Shown: positions 45,315 to 55,381 of the stretch, piece by piece
Numbering within the stretch: the stretch's first letter is position 1
How the letters are laid out: the number at the start of each line of letters is the position of its first letter
Assembly: GCA_016182905.1 (NCBI GenBank)
Contig: JACPFR010000021.1
Coordinates: forward strand, 62,001-126,000
Direction of reading: 5' to 3'
Source: Elusimicrobiota bacterium
Lineage (GTDB): Bacteria; Elusimicrobiota; Elusimicrobia; UBA1565; UBA9628
Length of the DNA stretch: 64,000 nucleotides
Translations under genes and position numbers: made by a program
The notes under the pieces: generated by a model
What the model saw: the letters and a program-made list of their open reading frames with translations, nothing else
What the model was told of the DNA's origin: nothing
Databases searched by the model: none

Positions 45315-46334
45315 ATGTCCTTGCGGATAGGCGGCCTCGAGCTCGCCTCGAATATCATCCAATCCCCCCTCGCCGCCTGCTCCGACCTCCCGTTCCGGCT
45401 GATCGCGCGCGAGAAGGGGCTGGGCTTCTGCTACCTGGAGATGGTCTCGGCCCAGTCGCTGACGCGCGAGAACGCCAAGACGCGGCGCATGCTCGACACC
45501 ACGCCCGAGGACAAGCCGCTCGGCGCGCAGCTTCTCGGCTGCGATCCGGGGATGATGGCCGAAGCCGCGTCGATACTCGAGGAGATGGGCTTCGACCTCA
45601 TCGACATGAACCTCGGCTGCCCGGTCAAGAAGGTCGTCGGCAACGGCGAGGGCTCCGCGCTGCTGACGAACCCGGCCGGCGCCGAAAAGGTGTTCCGCGC
45701 CGTGCGCGGCGCGGTCAAGATCCCGGTCACGATGAAGACCCGCAAGGGCTTCAAGGACCCCTCCGGCGACGAGGCCGTCGAGCTCGCCAAGCGCGCCGAG
45801 GGCGCCGGCCTCTGCGCCGTCACCGTCCACGGCCGCACCCAGGCCCAGGGCTACGCCGGCAAGTCGGACTGGGAGGCCATCGGCAAGGTCAAGCGCGCCG
45901 TGAAGATCCCCGTCATCGGCAACGGCGACGTGCTGACGCCCGAGGACGCCCGGCGCCTGCTGGAGGTCTCCGGCTGCGACGGCATCATGATCGGCCGCGG
46001 CGGCATCGGCAACCCCTGGATCTACCGCAACCTCGACGACGTGATGAACGGCCGCCGGGAGTCGGCCTACGTGCCGGGCGTGCCGGAAAGGAAGGAGACC
46101 TTGCTCAAGCATTTCGCGCTCCAGCGTCGGCTCCTCGGCGACCGGCAGGCCGCGCTGAACATGCGCCGCATCACGGTCTGGTATTCGCAGGGCCTGCCGC
46201 ACAACAAGGTCATGCGCGTCGGCGTCTGCTCGACGATGGACTGCGACGAGATCGCCCGCCTGATCTCGGAGTTCTTCGACCGGCTCCCGGCGGACGCTCC
46301 GCCCCCGACGGTGCCGCTGCTTCTCGCCGAGTAG
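45315..46334 (+). CDS. dus: tRNA-dihydrouridine synthase
   Basis: 339 aa TIM-barrel flavoenzyme that reduces specific uridines of tRNA to dihydrouridine. NIIQSPLAACSDLPFRLIAR, the active-site Cys in DMNLGCPVKKVVGNGEGSAL, VTVHGRTQAQGY and IGNGDVLTPEDA are characteristic, and GIMIGRGGIGNPWIY is the FMN phosphate site. The C-terminal helical domain is complete. It most resembles the DusB-type group, but subfamily cannot be fixed by eye. It ends 3 nt from the convergent glycosyltransferase. Confidence 0.93.
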   Translation: MSLRIGGLELASNIIQSPLAACSDLPFRLIAREKGLGFCYLEMVSAQSLTRENAKTRRMLDTTPEDKPLGAQLLGCDPGMMAEAASILEEMGFDLIDMNLGCPVKKVVGNGEGSALLTNPAGAEKVFRAVRGAVKIPVTMKTRKGFKDPSGDEAVELAKRAEGAGLCAVTVHGRTQAQGYAGKSDWEAIGKVKRAVKIPVIGNGDVLTPEDARRLLEVSGCDGIMIGRGGIGNPWIYRNLDDVMNGRRESAYVPGVPERKETLLKHFALQRRLLGDRQAALNMRRITVWYSQGLPHNKVMRVGVCSTMDCDEIARLISEFFDRLPADAPPPTVPLLLAE

Positions 46335-46337
46335 CGT

Positions 46338-47027
46338 CTAGAGGTTCGGCGCGGCGGCGAAGAGCTCCTCGGGGGTGTCGCCCATCTTGTAGCGCGTCTC
46401 GAGCCAGACCCGGCGGGCGATGTAGGCGAGCGGCCCGATCGAGTGGACGTGGCGGGCGGCGGGGCGCAGGCGCTCGGGCAGCAGCGCGATGCGGCCGCGC
46501 GCGGCCAGGCGCCGGGAGAACTCCAGGTCCTCGAGGACCGGGAACGCGGGGAAGCCGCCGACGGCCTTATAGATCTCCGGCGTCGTGCACAGGCCGTGGT
46601 CGGAGGAGGCCAGGCCCGAGCGCACGCGCGCGTTGGACCACATCGACAGGAGGGAGAGGCCCATCCCCGCCCCGTAGGAGACGGAGAACGCCGTGGCGGC
46701 CAGGCCGCCCGTCGGAGTGGCCAGCCAGAAATGCTCGAGCGCCTGCTGCCAACTCCCCGGCGGCTGGGCGTCGGCGCGCAGGAAGAAGAGCAGGTCGCCC
46801 GTCGCCTTCTCCGCGCCCGCGTGCCACTGCGCGCCGCGGTTCGGCTTGTCGAGCTCGAGGACCTCGTCGGCCCACTCGCGCGCGGCGGCCACCGTGCCGT
46901 CGTCGGAGCCGCCGTCGACGACGATGACCTCCATCGGGCTGGTGTGGGAGATCTGGCGCAGGCGCTTGAGCGAGGAGCCGATCTGCGGGCCCTCGTTGTA
47001 GGCCGCGACGATGACGGAGAACTTCAT
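46338..47027 (-). CDS. Family 2 glycosyltransferase
   Basis: 229 aa. GT-A fold starting MKFSVIVAAYNEG, with VIVVDGGSDDGTVAAA and the metal-binding region LLFFLRADAQPP, where the usual DxD-like HADT reads RADA. The later VGGFPAFPVLEDLEFSRRL is typical of the TIGR04283 subgroup of small glycosyltransferases. One weakly hydrophobic segment (ATAFSVSYGAGMGLSLLSMW) may touch the membrane. The ATG overlaps the stop of the DUF1015 gene (ATGA). Sugar and acceptor unknown. Confidence 0.85.
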   Translation of the reverse strand: MKFSVIVAAYNEGPQIGSSLKRLRQISHTSPMEVIVVDGGSDDGTVAAAREWADEVLELDKPNRGAQWHAGAEKATGDLLFFLRADAQPPGSWQQALEHFWLATPTGGLAATAFSVSYGAGMGLSLLSMWSNARVRSGLASSDHGLCTTPEIYKAVGGFPAFPVLEDLEFSRRLAARGRIALLPERLRPAARHVHSIGPLAYIARRVWLETRYKMGDTPEELFAAAPNL

Positions 47028-48187
47028 TCGGCGTCCAGCGGACGGAAGGCGAGGCCGGTCGCGATCTTCGGGAAGAAGTAGGTGGATTTCTGGGGCAGGA
47101 GGCCGACGGCCTTGGCGGCGCGCCGCACCTGCGCCACGGAGAACGGCTTGACGAGCACCGCGGCGCCGCCGATCGCCTTCGCCTTCTTGGCGGCGAGCGC
47201 GGCGTCGGGGGTGTAGCTCATCTCGTCGGGCTTGACGCCCGCGAGGAGCCGGGAGCCGAGCCACTCGACCGCGAGTCCGCTGCGGCAGCCGTACGGCTTC
47301 GGCTCGCCGAAATGGAAGCCGTCCTCGACGAGGCCGAACGCGTACGGGTTCCGGGACGCGGCGACGAGCTTCTCGAGCTCCTTCAAGTTCCGGGCTCTTT
47401 TAAGGGAAGAGAGGGCGGCGGCGCGCTCGAGCAGGCTCTTCTTGGCGATCCGGTGGGTGGGCAGGACGACCAGCCCCGCGTCCTCGTCGGGCACCAGGTA
47501 GGTCAGCACCGCGTCGGTGCCCGGGCCCCTCGTCCTCGCGTGGTGGTCGCGGCTCACGGAGTAGCGATGATGGCCGTCGGCGATGAGGATGGGGCGCGGC
47601 GCCAGCGCCTTGCGGATCGCGGAAACGATCTTCGGCTCGTCGACGACCCACAGCTTGTAGTCGACGCCCGCGTGCGAGCGGCCCGCCGCGTCGGGGCGGC
47701 CCTTCATGCCGGCGCGGATCGACCGGCGCGCGGCGCCGGAGGGATCGGCGAAGACGCCGAAGATCGGGGAGATGTTGACGCCGACGGCGTCGAGCATCTT
47801 AAGACGATCGACCTTCGGTTTGGCCAAGGTGCGCTCGTGCGGGATGATCGCCTTCGCGGCTTTCGGGGTCGCGCCAAGGGCGGCAAGGATCCCTCGCCGC
47901 GTATATTTCCGGCCGTTGAGCGCGTAGCGCTCTTCGATGGCGTAGAACGCGGCCTTCGGGTCCCTGGAGAGGGTCCCATCCACGGTCCACCGGCGCCAAA
48001 GAGCCGCCGCCCGGCCGTACTTCGCGGGCGGCTCACCCTGCGGCAATTCCAGATGTACGGCATTCGCCGTACGCCGCCGCAAAGCGGCGGCAAGCTCCGG
48101 TCCTATCACATCGTACGGAGGACACAGCGCGGAGTCCAGCGAAGGGGCGGAATAACGAACTCCTCGAAAAGGTCGGACATCAGCCAT
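47024..48187 (-). CDS. DUF1015 family protein
   Basis: 387 aa. The DUF1015 signature is clear: VRPFRGVRY at the start, CPPYDVI, ILIADGHHRYSVSR and the ending LLPQKSTYFFPKIATGLAFR. The family is widespread in bacteria; a role has been linked to serine/threonine-type kinases or to D-2-hydroxyacid dehydrogenase neighbours, but I know of no proven reaction. The conserved GHHRY suggests catalysis. It is coupled to a glycosyltransferase and divergent from nadD; the 5' ends are 67 nt apart. Confidence 0.9.
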   Translation of the reverse strand: MADVRPFRGVRYSAPSLDSALCPPYDVIGPELAAALRRRTANAVHLELPQGEPPAKYGRAAALWRRWTVDGTLSRDPKAAFYAIEERYALNGRKYTRRGILAALGATPKAAKAIIPHERTLAKPKVDRLKMLDAVGVNISPIFGVFADPSGAARRSIRAGMKGRPDAAGRSHAGVDYKLWVVDEPKIVSAIRKALAPRPILIADGHHRYSVSRDHHARTRGPGTDAVLTYLVPDEDAGLVVLPTHRIAKKSLLERAAALSSLKRARNLKELEKLVAASRNPYAFGLVEDGFHFGEPKPYGCRSGLAVEWLGSRLLAGVKPDEMSYTPDAALAAKKAKAIGGAAVLVKPFSVAQVRRAAKAVGLLPQKSTYFFPKIATGLAFRPLDAE

Positions 48188-48215
48188 GAATCATCATCCC
48201 GTTTACACGCGCTCA

Positions 48216-48244
48216 TTGTCAAGCCGCTCCGAGGACGGTAGAAT
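48216..48244 (+). promoter_or_regulatory. Promoter of nadD-yqeK
   Basis: TTGTCA (48216-48221) and TAGAAT (48239-48244) with a 17-nt spacer. Transcription would start near 48251, only about 3 nt before the ATG at 48255. Confidence 0.7.
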
Positions 48245-48254
48245 GACGGTTCCC

Positions 48255-49379
48255 ATGAGAGTCCTCGTCTACGGCGGCAGCTTCGATCCTCCGCATCTCG
48301 GCCATGCCGCGCTCCTTCTCGCCGCCGCGAAAAAAATAAATCCGGATCGGATCGTCGTCGTTCCCGCCTTCAAGGCTCCTTTGAAGGACGCGCCGCAGGC
48401 AAGCTCCAAAGACCGTCTCGTCATGGCCCGTCTGGGCATCCTCGATCCGCTGCCGTTGAAATATCGCCGCGTCTGCCGTATCGACGCGCGCGAAGCGCGC
48501 GCGCGCCGTCAGGTCTTCACCGTCGAGACGCTCGGCGCGCTCAAAGACGCCGAGCTCCATTTCCTCTGCGGCCAGGACTCCGCCGCTTCTTTCCCTAGGT
48601 GGAAAAACCCCTCCCGCCTGAAGTCGTTGGCGACGTGGTGGTACGGCGCCCGACCCGGCGCCGAGGACCGTCCTCCCGCGCACTTCCGTCAGGTCCCTGG
48701 AAGGTTCCCCTCCATTTCTTCGTCGGAGATCCGCTCCCGTCTGGCCCTCGACCAGGACTGCTCGCAGGATCTCCTCCCCGCCGTCCGATCGTACATCGAG
48801 AAACGGAATTTGTACGGCAAAAGGATGGCGACTCGACTCAGAACGACCCTGTCCCCCAGCCGTTACGCCCACACCCTCAACGTCGCCTCCTTGGCCGAAG
48901 CCCTGGCCCGGCGCTGGGGAGCCGACCCCGTCAAAGCTCGATCGGCCGGACTCCTCCACGACGCCGGACGGAGATATCCCCCGCACGAATTGGCGCGCTA
49001 CGCGCGCCAACGGCGTCTGGCGGTCCCTGAACGGGCCATCATCCTTGACCTGGCACCGATGCTATTGCACGCTTACGTTTCGGCCGACTTGGCGCGGCGC
49101 GAATTCGGCGTGACCGACCCCGAGACCCTGAACGCCATTCGCCGCCACACCCTCGGCGACCGCCGCCTGGGCCTTCTCGACAAGATCCTCTACGTCGCCG
49201 ACGCCTGTGCGATCGACCGCACCCACGCGACCTCGGCCGCGACCCGGTCCCTCGCCTTCGACGACCTCGACGCGGCCCTCAAGCGCTGCATCGCGGAGAA
49301 GATCGCCCACGCCGTCTCGCGCGAAGCCTGGCTCCACCCGCTCACCGTCGACCTATGGAACTCCCTCGCGCTGCCCTGA
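48255..49379 (+). CDS. nadD: NadD-YqeK fusion: nicotinate-nucleotide adenylyltransferase with HD phosphohydrolase
   Basis: 374 aa. Residues 1-190 are NadD, which adenylates nicotinate mononucleotide in NAD synthesis: VYGGSFDPPHLGHAAL with the HxGH motif, and the C-terminal SISSSEIRSRLA. Residues 195-374 are a YqeK-type HD domain (HTLNVA, LLHDAGRR with the His-Asp pair, LLHAYVSADLARREFGV, KILYVADACAIDRTH), a family that hydrolyses Ap4A symmetrically. The two are often neighbouring genes; here they are one protein. ATG 48255 begins the family's usual MRVLVYGG; ATG 48243 lies within the -10 hexamer and 48186 upstream of the promoter. Confidence 0.92.
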   Translation: MRVLVYGGSFDPPHLGHAALLLAAAKKINPDRIVVVPAFKAPLKDAPQASSKDRLVMARLGILDPLPLKYRRVCRIDAREARARRQVFTVETLGALKDAELHFLCGQDSAASFPRWKNPSRLKSLATWWYGARPGAEDRPPAHFRQVPGRFPSISSSEIRSRLALDQDCSQDLLPAVRSYIEKRNLYGKRMATRLRTTLSPSRYAHTLNVASLAEALARRWGADPVKARSAGLLHDAGRRYPPHELARYARQRRLAVPERAIILDLAPMLLHAYVSADLARREFGVTDPETLNAIRRHTLGDRRLGLLDKILYVADACAIDRTHATSAATRSLAFDDLDAALKRCIAEKIAHAVSREAWLHPLTVDLWNSLALP

Positions 49380-50326
49380 ACGCCCAGAGAGCCCTCGCCC
49401 TCGTCCTGCTCGCCGCCGTCCTCGGCGTCGCGGCGGTCGAGAGCCGCTCGCCCTTCGCCGCGCGGCTCCGGGCCGACGCCCCCTGGCCGTTCTGGCTCGC
49501 CGTCCGCGAGCCGGGGCGGACCTCCCCGCCGGCCCTGCATCTCGGGGTCTTCCACCCCGTCCGCGGCGTGCTCGTGCTGATCCACGTGCCGGAAGCGACC
49601 CGGCTGCAGGGCAAGCTCACCGCCGCCCGCGCCTACCTGGACGCGCTGCGCGCCACCGGCGACGCGGCGGCGGCGGCGCGCGCCGTCGAGGACCTGGCGC
49701 AGATCCGGTTCTCCGAGCTGTCGCTCGAGCCCGTCCGGTGGGACGGGGCCGGCCGCCTGAGCCTGGAGCTCGCGCCCGGCGACGAGGAGGAGGAGCCCGC
49801 CGTCGCCGCCGCCCGCGCCCTCAAGGCCCGCGGGCGCTCGCCGCGCGCCCTGTGGCCGCTGGCGCGCCGGGCCCTGGACGGCCTCCTGAAGGGGGACAAG
49901 GCCGCGGCCGACGCCCTTCTCCTGACCCTCGAGCTTCGCCGCGTCCCGCTCGAGAGGCTGCAGCCCGCCTCGCTCCCGGACGACGCCGCCGCCCCCGGCT
50001 TCCTGGCCCGCGCCTTCGCCTCCCGGCTCGAGCCGCGCGACGAGGAGAAGACGGTCGTCGTCGAGGTGCTCAACGGCACCGACGTGCCGGGCCTGGCGGC
50101 TCAGGCGGCTAAAGTTCTAAGATTAAGCGAGATGGACGCGATGGTCATGGGACAGACCCCGCGTCCGCGTTCTCGGACGGTCGTCTATGACCGGATCGGC
50201 GATTTTGAGCGCGCCGCGCGGGTTCGCGCGGCGCTCGGCTGTCCGACGGCGATCGCGGCGACCCGCATCGACCCGCTGCGCGGGGTCGATGCCAGCGTCG
50301 AGCTCGGCGGAGACTGCAGTTACTAG
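49355..50326 (+). CDS. Anchored protein with LytR C-terminal domain
   Basis: 323 aa. A single hydrophobic helix (about 11-28, ALALVLLAAVLGVAA) anchors the protein, followed by a helical region of unclear nature. The last 90 residues (VVVEVLNGTDVPGLAAQAAK to the end) match the LytR_C domain found at the end of cell-wall LytR/CpsA/Psr proteins, but the LCP catalytic domain itself is absent. The start lies 25 nt inside nadD-yqeK. Probably an envelope protein of unknown function; such genes often sit between nadD and rsfS. Confidence 0.8.
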   Translation: MELPRAALNAQRALALVLLAAVLGVAAVESRSPFAARLRADAPWPFWLAVREPGRTSPPALHLGVFHPVRGVLVLIHVPEATRLQGKLTAARAYLDALRATGDAAAAARAVEDLAQIRFSELSLEPVRWDGAGRLSLELAPGDEEEEPAVAAARALKARGRSPRALWPLARRALDGLLKGDKAAADALLLTLELRRVPLERLQPASLPDDAAAPGFLARAFASRLEPRDEEKTVVVEVLNGTDVPGLAAQAAKVLRLSEMDAMVMGQTPRPRSRTVVYDRIGDFERAARVRAALGCPTAIAATRIDPLRGVDASVELGGDCSY

Positions 50327-50334
50327 GAGAGACC

Positions 50335-51420
<1,086 letters not shown>

Positions 51421-51422
51421 GG

Positions 51423-52325
51423 ATGGCGGAAACCGACCGCGTCGCCCTGCTCCGTTCCCTGGAGCTCTTCGATCAGTATCCCGAGGAGCGCCTGCGCGCG
51501 CTGTCCGCCTACCTGGAGCCGCTCTCGTTCCCCGACGGCGGGGAGGTCTTCGCCGAGGGCACGATCGGCGACGGCCTCTATTTCGTCCTCTCCGGCCGGG
51601 TGCGCGTGACCAAGCGGCTGTCCGGCGGCGGCCAGAAGGACCTGGCCTCGCTCGGGACGGGCGACTGCTTCGGCGAGATGGCCCTGCTCGACGCGGTCGC
51701 GCGGTCGGCCGGCGCATACTCAGTCGGAGAGGCGAAGCTGCTGCGCCTCAAGCGCGACGACCTGAAGGCCTGGCTGTCCGCCAACCCGCAGGACGCGATG
51801 GGCTTCTTCGCCGAGCTCGTGCAGGTGCAGTCGCGCCGCCTGCGCCGCACCTCCGCGGAGCTCGCGCTGATGTACGACCTGTCGATCCTGCTCATCGAGC
51901 CCGCCGCGAGCGCCGTCGAACTGCTCGAGCGCGCCCTGGGCCGCGTCCTGCCCCACCTCGACGGCGACTGGTCGGCCTGCGCCCACGCCTACAACCCCTA
52001 CAACGAGGAGATGGACCCGGCGGGCGCCGCCGGCGCCGAGGCCTTCGGCCCCGAGGCGGCGGCTTTGCCCTCCAAGACCGCGCCGGACCAGGCCTGGACC
52101 GACGAGCGCACCCTCGTCCTCGTGCTCCGCTCGCCGGAGAAGCTCCTGGCGACCCTGCGCCTGCGCGCCGCCGCCGCCCCGGACGAGGGGCGCCGCGCCG
52201 AGACCGCCCGAACCATGACCGCCGTCGCGCGCCTGCTCGCCTCGGCGCTCGAGAACATCGATTTCCGCGCCGACGAGGCGCTACGCCGCCGTCTTCAATC
52301 GAGGTCCAATGCCCAAAGCTTTTAA
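51423..52325 (+). CDS. Cyclic-nucleotide-binding plus GAF-like protein between two pilT genes
   Basis: 300 aa. Residues 1-125 are a CRP-type cNMP domain (YFVLSGRVRVTKRL, CFGEMALLDAVARSAGAYSV); unlike the two copies at 8.7-10.7 kb it keeps the phosphate-binding Arg (ARSAG), so binding of a cyclic nucleotide is plausible. A helix links to a C-terminal alpha/beta part (about 155-285, DLSILLIEPAASAVELLERA) that looks like a GAF domain. There is no DNA-binding domain. Its position, 2 nt after pilT and overlapping rsfS, suggests that it couples a signal to pilus retraction. Confidence 0.8.
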   Translation: MAETDRVALLRSLELFDQYPEERLRALSAYLEPLSFPDGGEVFAEGTIGDGLYFVLSGRVRVTKRLSGGGQKDLASLGTGDCFGEMALLDAVARSAGAYSVGEAKLLRLKRDDLKAWLSANPQDAMGFFAELVQVQSRRLRRTSAELALMYDLSILLIEPAASAVELLERALGRVLPHLDGDWSACAHAYNPYNEEMDPAGAAGAEAFGPEAAALPSKTAPDQAWTDERTLVLVLRSPEKLLATLRLRAAAAPDEGRRAETARTMTAVARLLASALENIDFRADEALRRRLQSRSNAQSF

Positions 52326-52659
52326 GACGGTCACCATCTCGGCCGCGCGCGCGATGAACGAGAACAAGGCCGCGAACATCGTCGTCCTCGACGTCCGCAA
52401 GACGAGCCCGCTGTCCGACTACATGATCATCGCGACCGCGCTGTCCCGGCCGCACCTCGAGTCCCTGGAGGACAAGCTCGCCGAGGAGCTCGAGAAGGCC
52501 GGCCTGCGCGTCCACCACCGCAACCGCCCGCAGAGCGACCTGTGGCGCGTGCTCGATTTCGGCGGGCTCATCGTTCACCTGATGGTCGAGGAGGCGCGGG
52601 AGCTGTACGCGCTCGAGCGGCTGCACGACGGCGCCAAGGAGCTGGCATGGCGGAACTGA
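52309..52659 (+). CDS. rsfS: Ribosomal silencing factor
   Basis: 116 aa. RsfS/Iojap protein that binds uL14 on the large ribosomal subunit and blocks subunit joining in starved cells. NENKAANIVVLDVRKTSPLS, DYMIIATALSRPHLESL and the ending DLWRVLDFGGLIVHLMVEEA are typical. It overlaps the preceding gene by 17 nt and the second pilT by 13 nt. nadD-(yqeK)-LytR_C-rsfS is a common bacterial cluster into which two pilT genes and a cNMP-fold gene are interleaved here. Confidence 0.93.
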   Translation: MPKAFKTVTISAARAMNENKAANIVVLDVRKTSPLSDYMIIATALSRPHLESLEDKLAEELEKAGLRVHHRNRPQSDLWRVLDFGGLIVHLMVEEARELYALERLHDGAKELAWRN

Positions 52660-53729
52660 CGGAAGTCCTCGCGCAGACCGCGCGCCTCGGCGCCAGCGAC
52701 CTGCACCTCGTCGTCGGCAAGCCCCCGATGGTGCGCCGCCAGGGGGCCATCGAGCCCATCGCCGGTCTTCCCGAGCTCAAGGCCGAGGAATGCGAGCGCA
52801 TGATCTACTCGGTGCTCGCCGAGGCCCAGCGCGCGAAGTTCGAGGAGAACTGGGAGCTCGACGGCTCGGTCTCCCTTCCGGGAGTCGCCCGCTTCCGGCT
52901 CAACGTCTTCCGCCAGAAGAACGGCATCGCCGCGGTCTTCCGCGTCATCTCCGCCAAGATCCCGACGCCGGCCGAGATCGGCCTCATGCCCGCGATCGCG
53001 AACCTCATCGACCTGCCGCGCGGCCTCGTCCTGGTCACCGGCCCCACGGGCTCGGGCAAGTCCACGACGCTCGCCTGCATGATCGAGCAGATCAACCTGA
53101 AGCACCCCAAGAAGGTGCTCACGATCGAGGACCCGATCGAGTTCGTCTACGAGGACAAGCAGTCCGTCATCCTCCAGCGCGAGGTCGGCTCGACGACCAA
53201 GTCCTTCGCCGAGGCCCTGCGCCACTCGATGCGCCAGGACCCGGACGTGATCCTCATCGGCGAGCTGCGCGACCTGGAGACGATCCAGCTCGCGATCAGC
53301 GCGGCCGAGACCGGCCACCTGTGCTTCGCCACGCTCCACACGCACGACGCGGCGACGACCGTGGACCGCATCATCGACGTGTTCCCCGCCCACCAGCAGC
53401 AGCAGGTGCGCGTCCAGCTGTCGACCGTCCTTCAAGGCGTCGTCTGCCAGCAGCTCCTGCCGCGCAAGGGCGGGGGCGGCCAGGTCTGCGCCCGCGAGTT
53501 CATGAAGGTGACGACCGGCATCGCCAACCTCATCCGCGAGGCGAAGACCCACCAGATCTACGGCGCGGTCGAGGCCGGCGCCAAGTTCGGGATGATCTCC
53601 ATGGACCAATACCTCGCCTTCCTCTACAAGCAGGGCCTGCTCGAGTTCGCCGAGGCGACCGCCGCGGCGCACGACGCGGACAACCTCCGCCGCCTGACCG
53701 CGTCCGGCGTCGTACCCGGAGCCGCGTGA
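52647..53729 (+). CDS. pilT: Type IV pilus retraction ATPase PilT (copy 2)
   Basis: 360 aa, clearly paralogous to the product at 50335-51420 along its whole length. DLHLVVGKPPMVRRQG, Walker A GPTGSGKS (132-139), LTIEDPIEFVYED, DVILIGELRD, TGHLCFATLHTHDA and IANLIREAK are intact, so it should be active. The two copies may be PilT and PilU analogues. ATG 52647 lies inside the rsfS end; its stop shares a base with the argS ATG. Confidence 0.94.
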   Translation: MAELTEVLAQTARLGASDLHLVVGKPPMVRRQGAIEPIAGLPELKAEECERMIYSVLAEAQRAKFEENWELDGSVSLPGVARFRLNVFRQKNGIAAVFRVISAKIPTPAEIGLMPAIANLIDLPRGLVLVTGPTGSGKSTTLACMIEQINLKHPKKVLTIEDPIEFVYEDKQSVILQREVGSTTKSFAEALRHSMRQDPDVILIGELRDLETIQLAISAAETGHLCFATLHTHDAATTVDRIIDVFPAHQQQQVRVQLSTVLQGVVCQQLLPRKGGGGQVCAREFMKVTTGIANLIREAKTHQIYGAVEAGAKFGMISMDQYLAFLYKQGLLEFAEATAAAHDADNLRRLTASGVVPGAA

Positions 53730-55381
53730 TGATCATCGCCGCGCTGCGCAAGAAGCTCGCCCACGAGGCCCGCAAATGGGCGGACGCGTCGGGCGTGCCG
53801 CTGCCCGGGAGCCTCCCCGTCAACGCCCCGCCGGCGCACGTGAAGGCCGACCTCTCCTTGCCGTGGCCGCTCGCCGCCGCCAAAGCCGCCAAGAAGAACC
53901 CGATCGAGTTGGCCAAGTCCCTGGCCGAAGCCTTGTCGAAGGTCCCCGAGGTGGAGAGCGCCGCGCCCGCGCCCCCCGGCTTCGTCAACGTCGTCCTCAA
54001 GCAGACGGCGTTGTGCGCGAACCTGAAGGCGATCACGCTGTCGCCGAAAACGTACGGGGAAGACGACGGCGGGCCCAAGACGAAGGTGCTGGTCGAGTTC
54101 GTGTCCGCGAACCCGACCGGCCCCCTGCACATGGCGTCGGGAAGAGGAGCGACGCTCGGGGACAGTCTCGTCCGCATCATGAAGCGGCTCGGCCGCGACG
54201 CCCGCGCCGAGTATTACGTCAACGACGGCGGCGACCGCGTCATCCTGCTCGGCGAGTCGATCATGGCCCGCTACCGGCAGTCGAAGGGCGAGGACGCCCA
54301 GGTCCCCGAGAAGGGCTATCAGGGCGACTATCTGGTCGATCTGGCCGCCGCCGCTCCGGCGGACAAATCGTCCTGGGACGCCCAGGCCTGGGGCCGCTAC
54401 GCGATGGACACCTTGCTCGCCTCTCATAAGGACGACATGAAGGTGTTCGACGCCCATTTCGACCGCTGGTACCTGGAGAGCGAGCTGTTCGCCTCCGGCG
54501 CCGTGCCCAAGACCCTCGAGTTCCTCAAGGGCCGCGGGATGGTGTTCGAGAAGGACGGCGCGGTCTGGCTCGGCACGCAGAGCGCGGAAGGCTCCACCGA
54601 CGACAAGGACCGCGTGCTGATCAAGAGCACCGGCAAGCCGACCTATTTCCTGCCCGACATCGCCTACCACAAGGACAAGTACGACCGCGGCTTCGAGAGG
54701 GTCATCGACATCTTCGGCGCCGACCACCACGGCTACGTCCCGCGCATGCGGGCCGCGATCGCCGCGCTCGGCAAGGCGCCCGAGAGCTACCACGCGATCG
54801 TCCATCAGCTGATCCATCTCTTCCGCGGCCAGGCGGCGGTGAAGATGAGCAAGCGCGCCGGCACCTTCATCTCGCTTCGCGAGATAATCGAAGAGGTCGG
54901 CAAGGACGCCTGCCGCTTCTTCTTCGCGCTGCGCACGCCCGACAGCCACCTGAACTTCGACCTCGAGCTCGCCAAGAAGCAGTCGAGCGAGAATCCGGTG
55001 TTCTACGTGCAGTACGTCCACGCCCGCATCTGCTCGATCTTCCGCAAGGCGGCGGAGACGGGCCTGTACCCGGCCGGGGCCCAGCTGGGCATGCCCAACG
55101 CGCGCTTCCTGCTCGCCCCGGAGGAGCGCGCGCTGCTCAACAAGCTCGCCTGGTTCCCCGAGGTGCTGCTCGACAGCGAGCGGCTGCTCTCGCCGCATCC
55201 GCTGGCGAACTACCTGATGGAGCTGGCGGGCCTATTCCACCCGTTCTACGAGAAGTGCCCGGTCGTCGGCGCCGAGGACCCCGAGCAGGGGAAGGCGCGC
55301 CTGCTGCTGATCGCGGGCGTCCGGGACGCGATCCGCGAAGGCCTGGACCTGCTCGGCGTCAGCGCCCCCGAGCAGATGTAG
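53729..55381 (+). CDS. argS: Arginyl-tRNA synthetase
   Basis: 550 aa class I synthetase. ArgRS features: an N-terminal additional domain (FVNVVLKQTA), FVSANPTGPLHMASGRGA as the HIGH-type signature, EYYVNDGGDRV, IDIFGADHHGYVPRM, and AAVKMSKRAGTFISL (KMSKS type). In the first signature the usual HxGH reads HMAS, so the second His is missing; related variants occur in some bacterial ArgRS. The C-terminal DALR-type anticodon-binding helices are complete. It ends the pilT operon and its 3' end overlaps the convergent receiver gene by 23 nt. Confidence 0.95.
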   Translation: MIIAALRKKLAHEARKWADASGVPLPGSLPVNAPPAHVKADLSLPWPLAAAKAAKKNPIELAKSLAEALSKVPEVESAAPAPPGFVNVVLKQTALCANLKAITLSPKTYGEDDGGPKTKVLVEFVSANPTGPLHMASGRGATLGDSLVRIMKRLGRDARAEYYVNDGGDRVILLGESIMARYRQSKGEDAQVPEKGYQGDYLVDLAAAAPADKSSWDAQAWGRYAMDTLLASHKDDMKVFDAHFDRWYLESELFASGAVPKTLEFLKGRGMVFEKDGAVWLGTQSAEGSTDDKDRVLIKSTGKPTYFLPDIAYHKDKYDRGFERVIDIFGADHHGYVPRMRAAIAALGKAPESYHAIVHQLIHLFRGQAAVKMSKRAGTFISLREIIEEVGKDACRFFFALRTPDSHLNFDLELAKKQSSENPVFYVQYVHARICSIFRKAAETGLYPAGAQLGMPNARFLLAPEERALLNKLAWFPEVLLDSERLLSPHPLANYLMELAGLFHPFYEKCPVVGAEDPEQGKARLLLIAGVRDAIREGLDLLGVSAPEQM

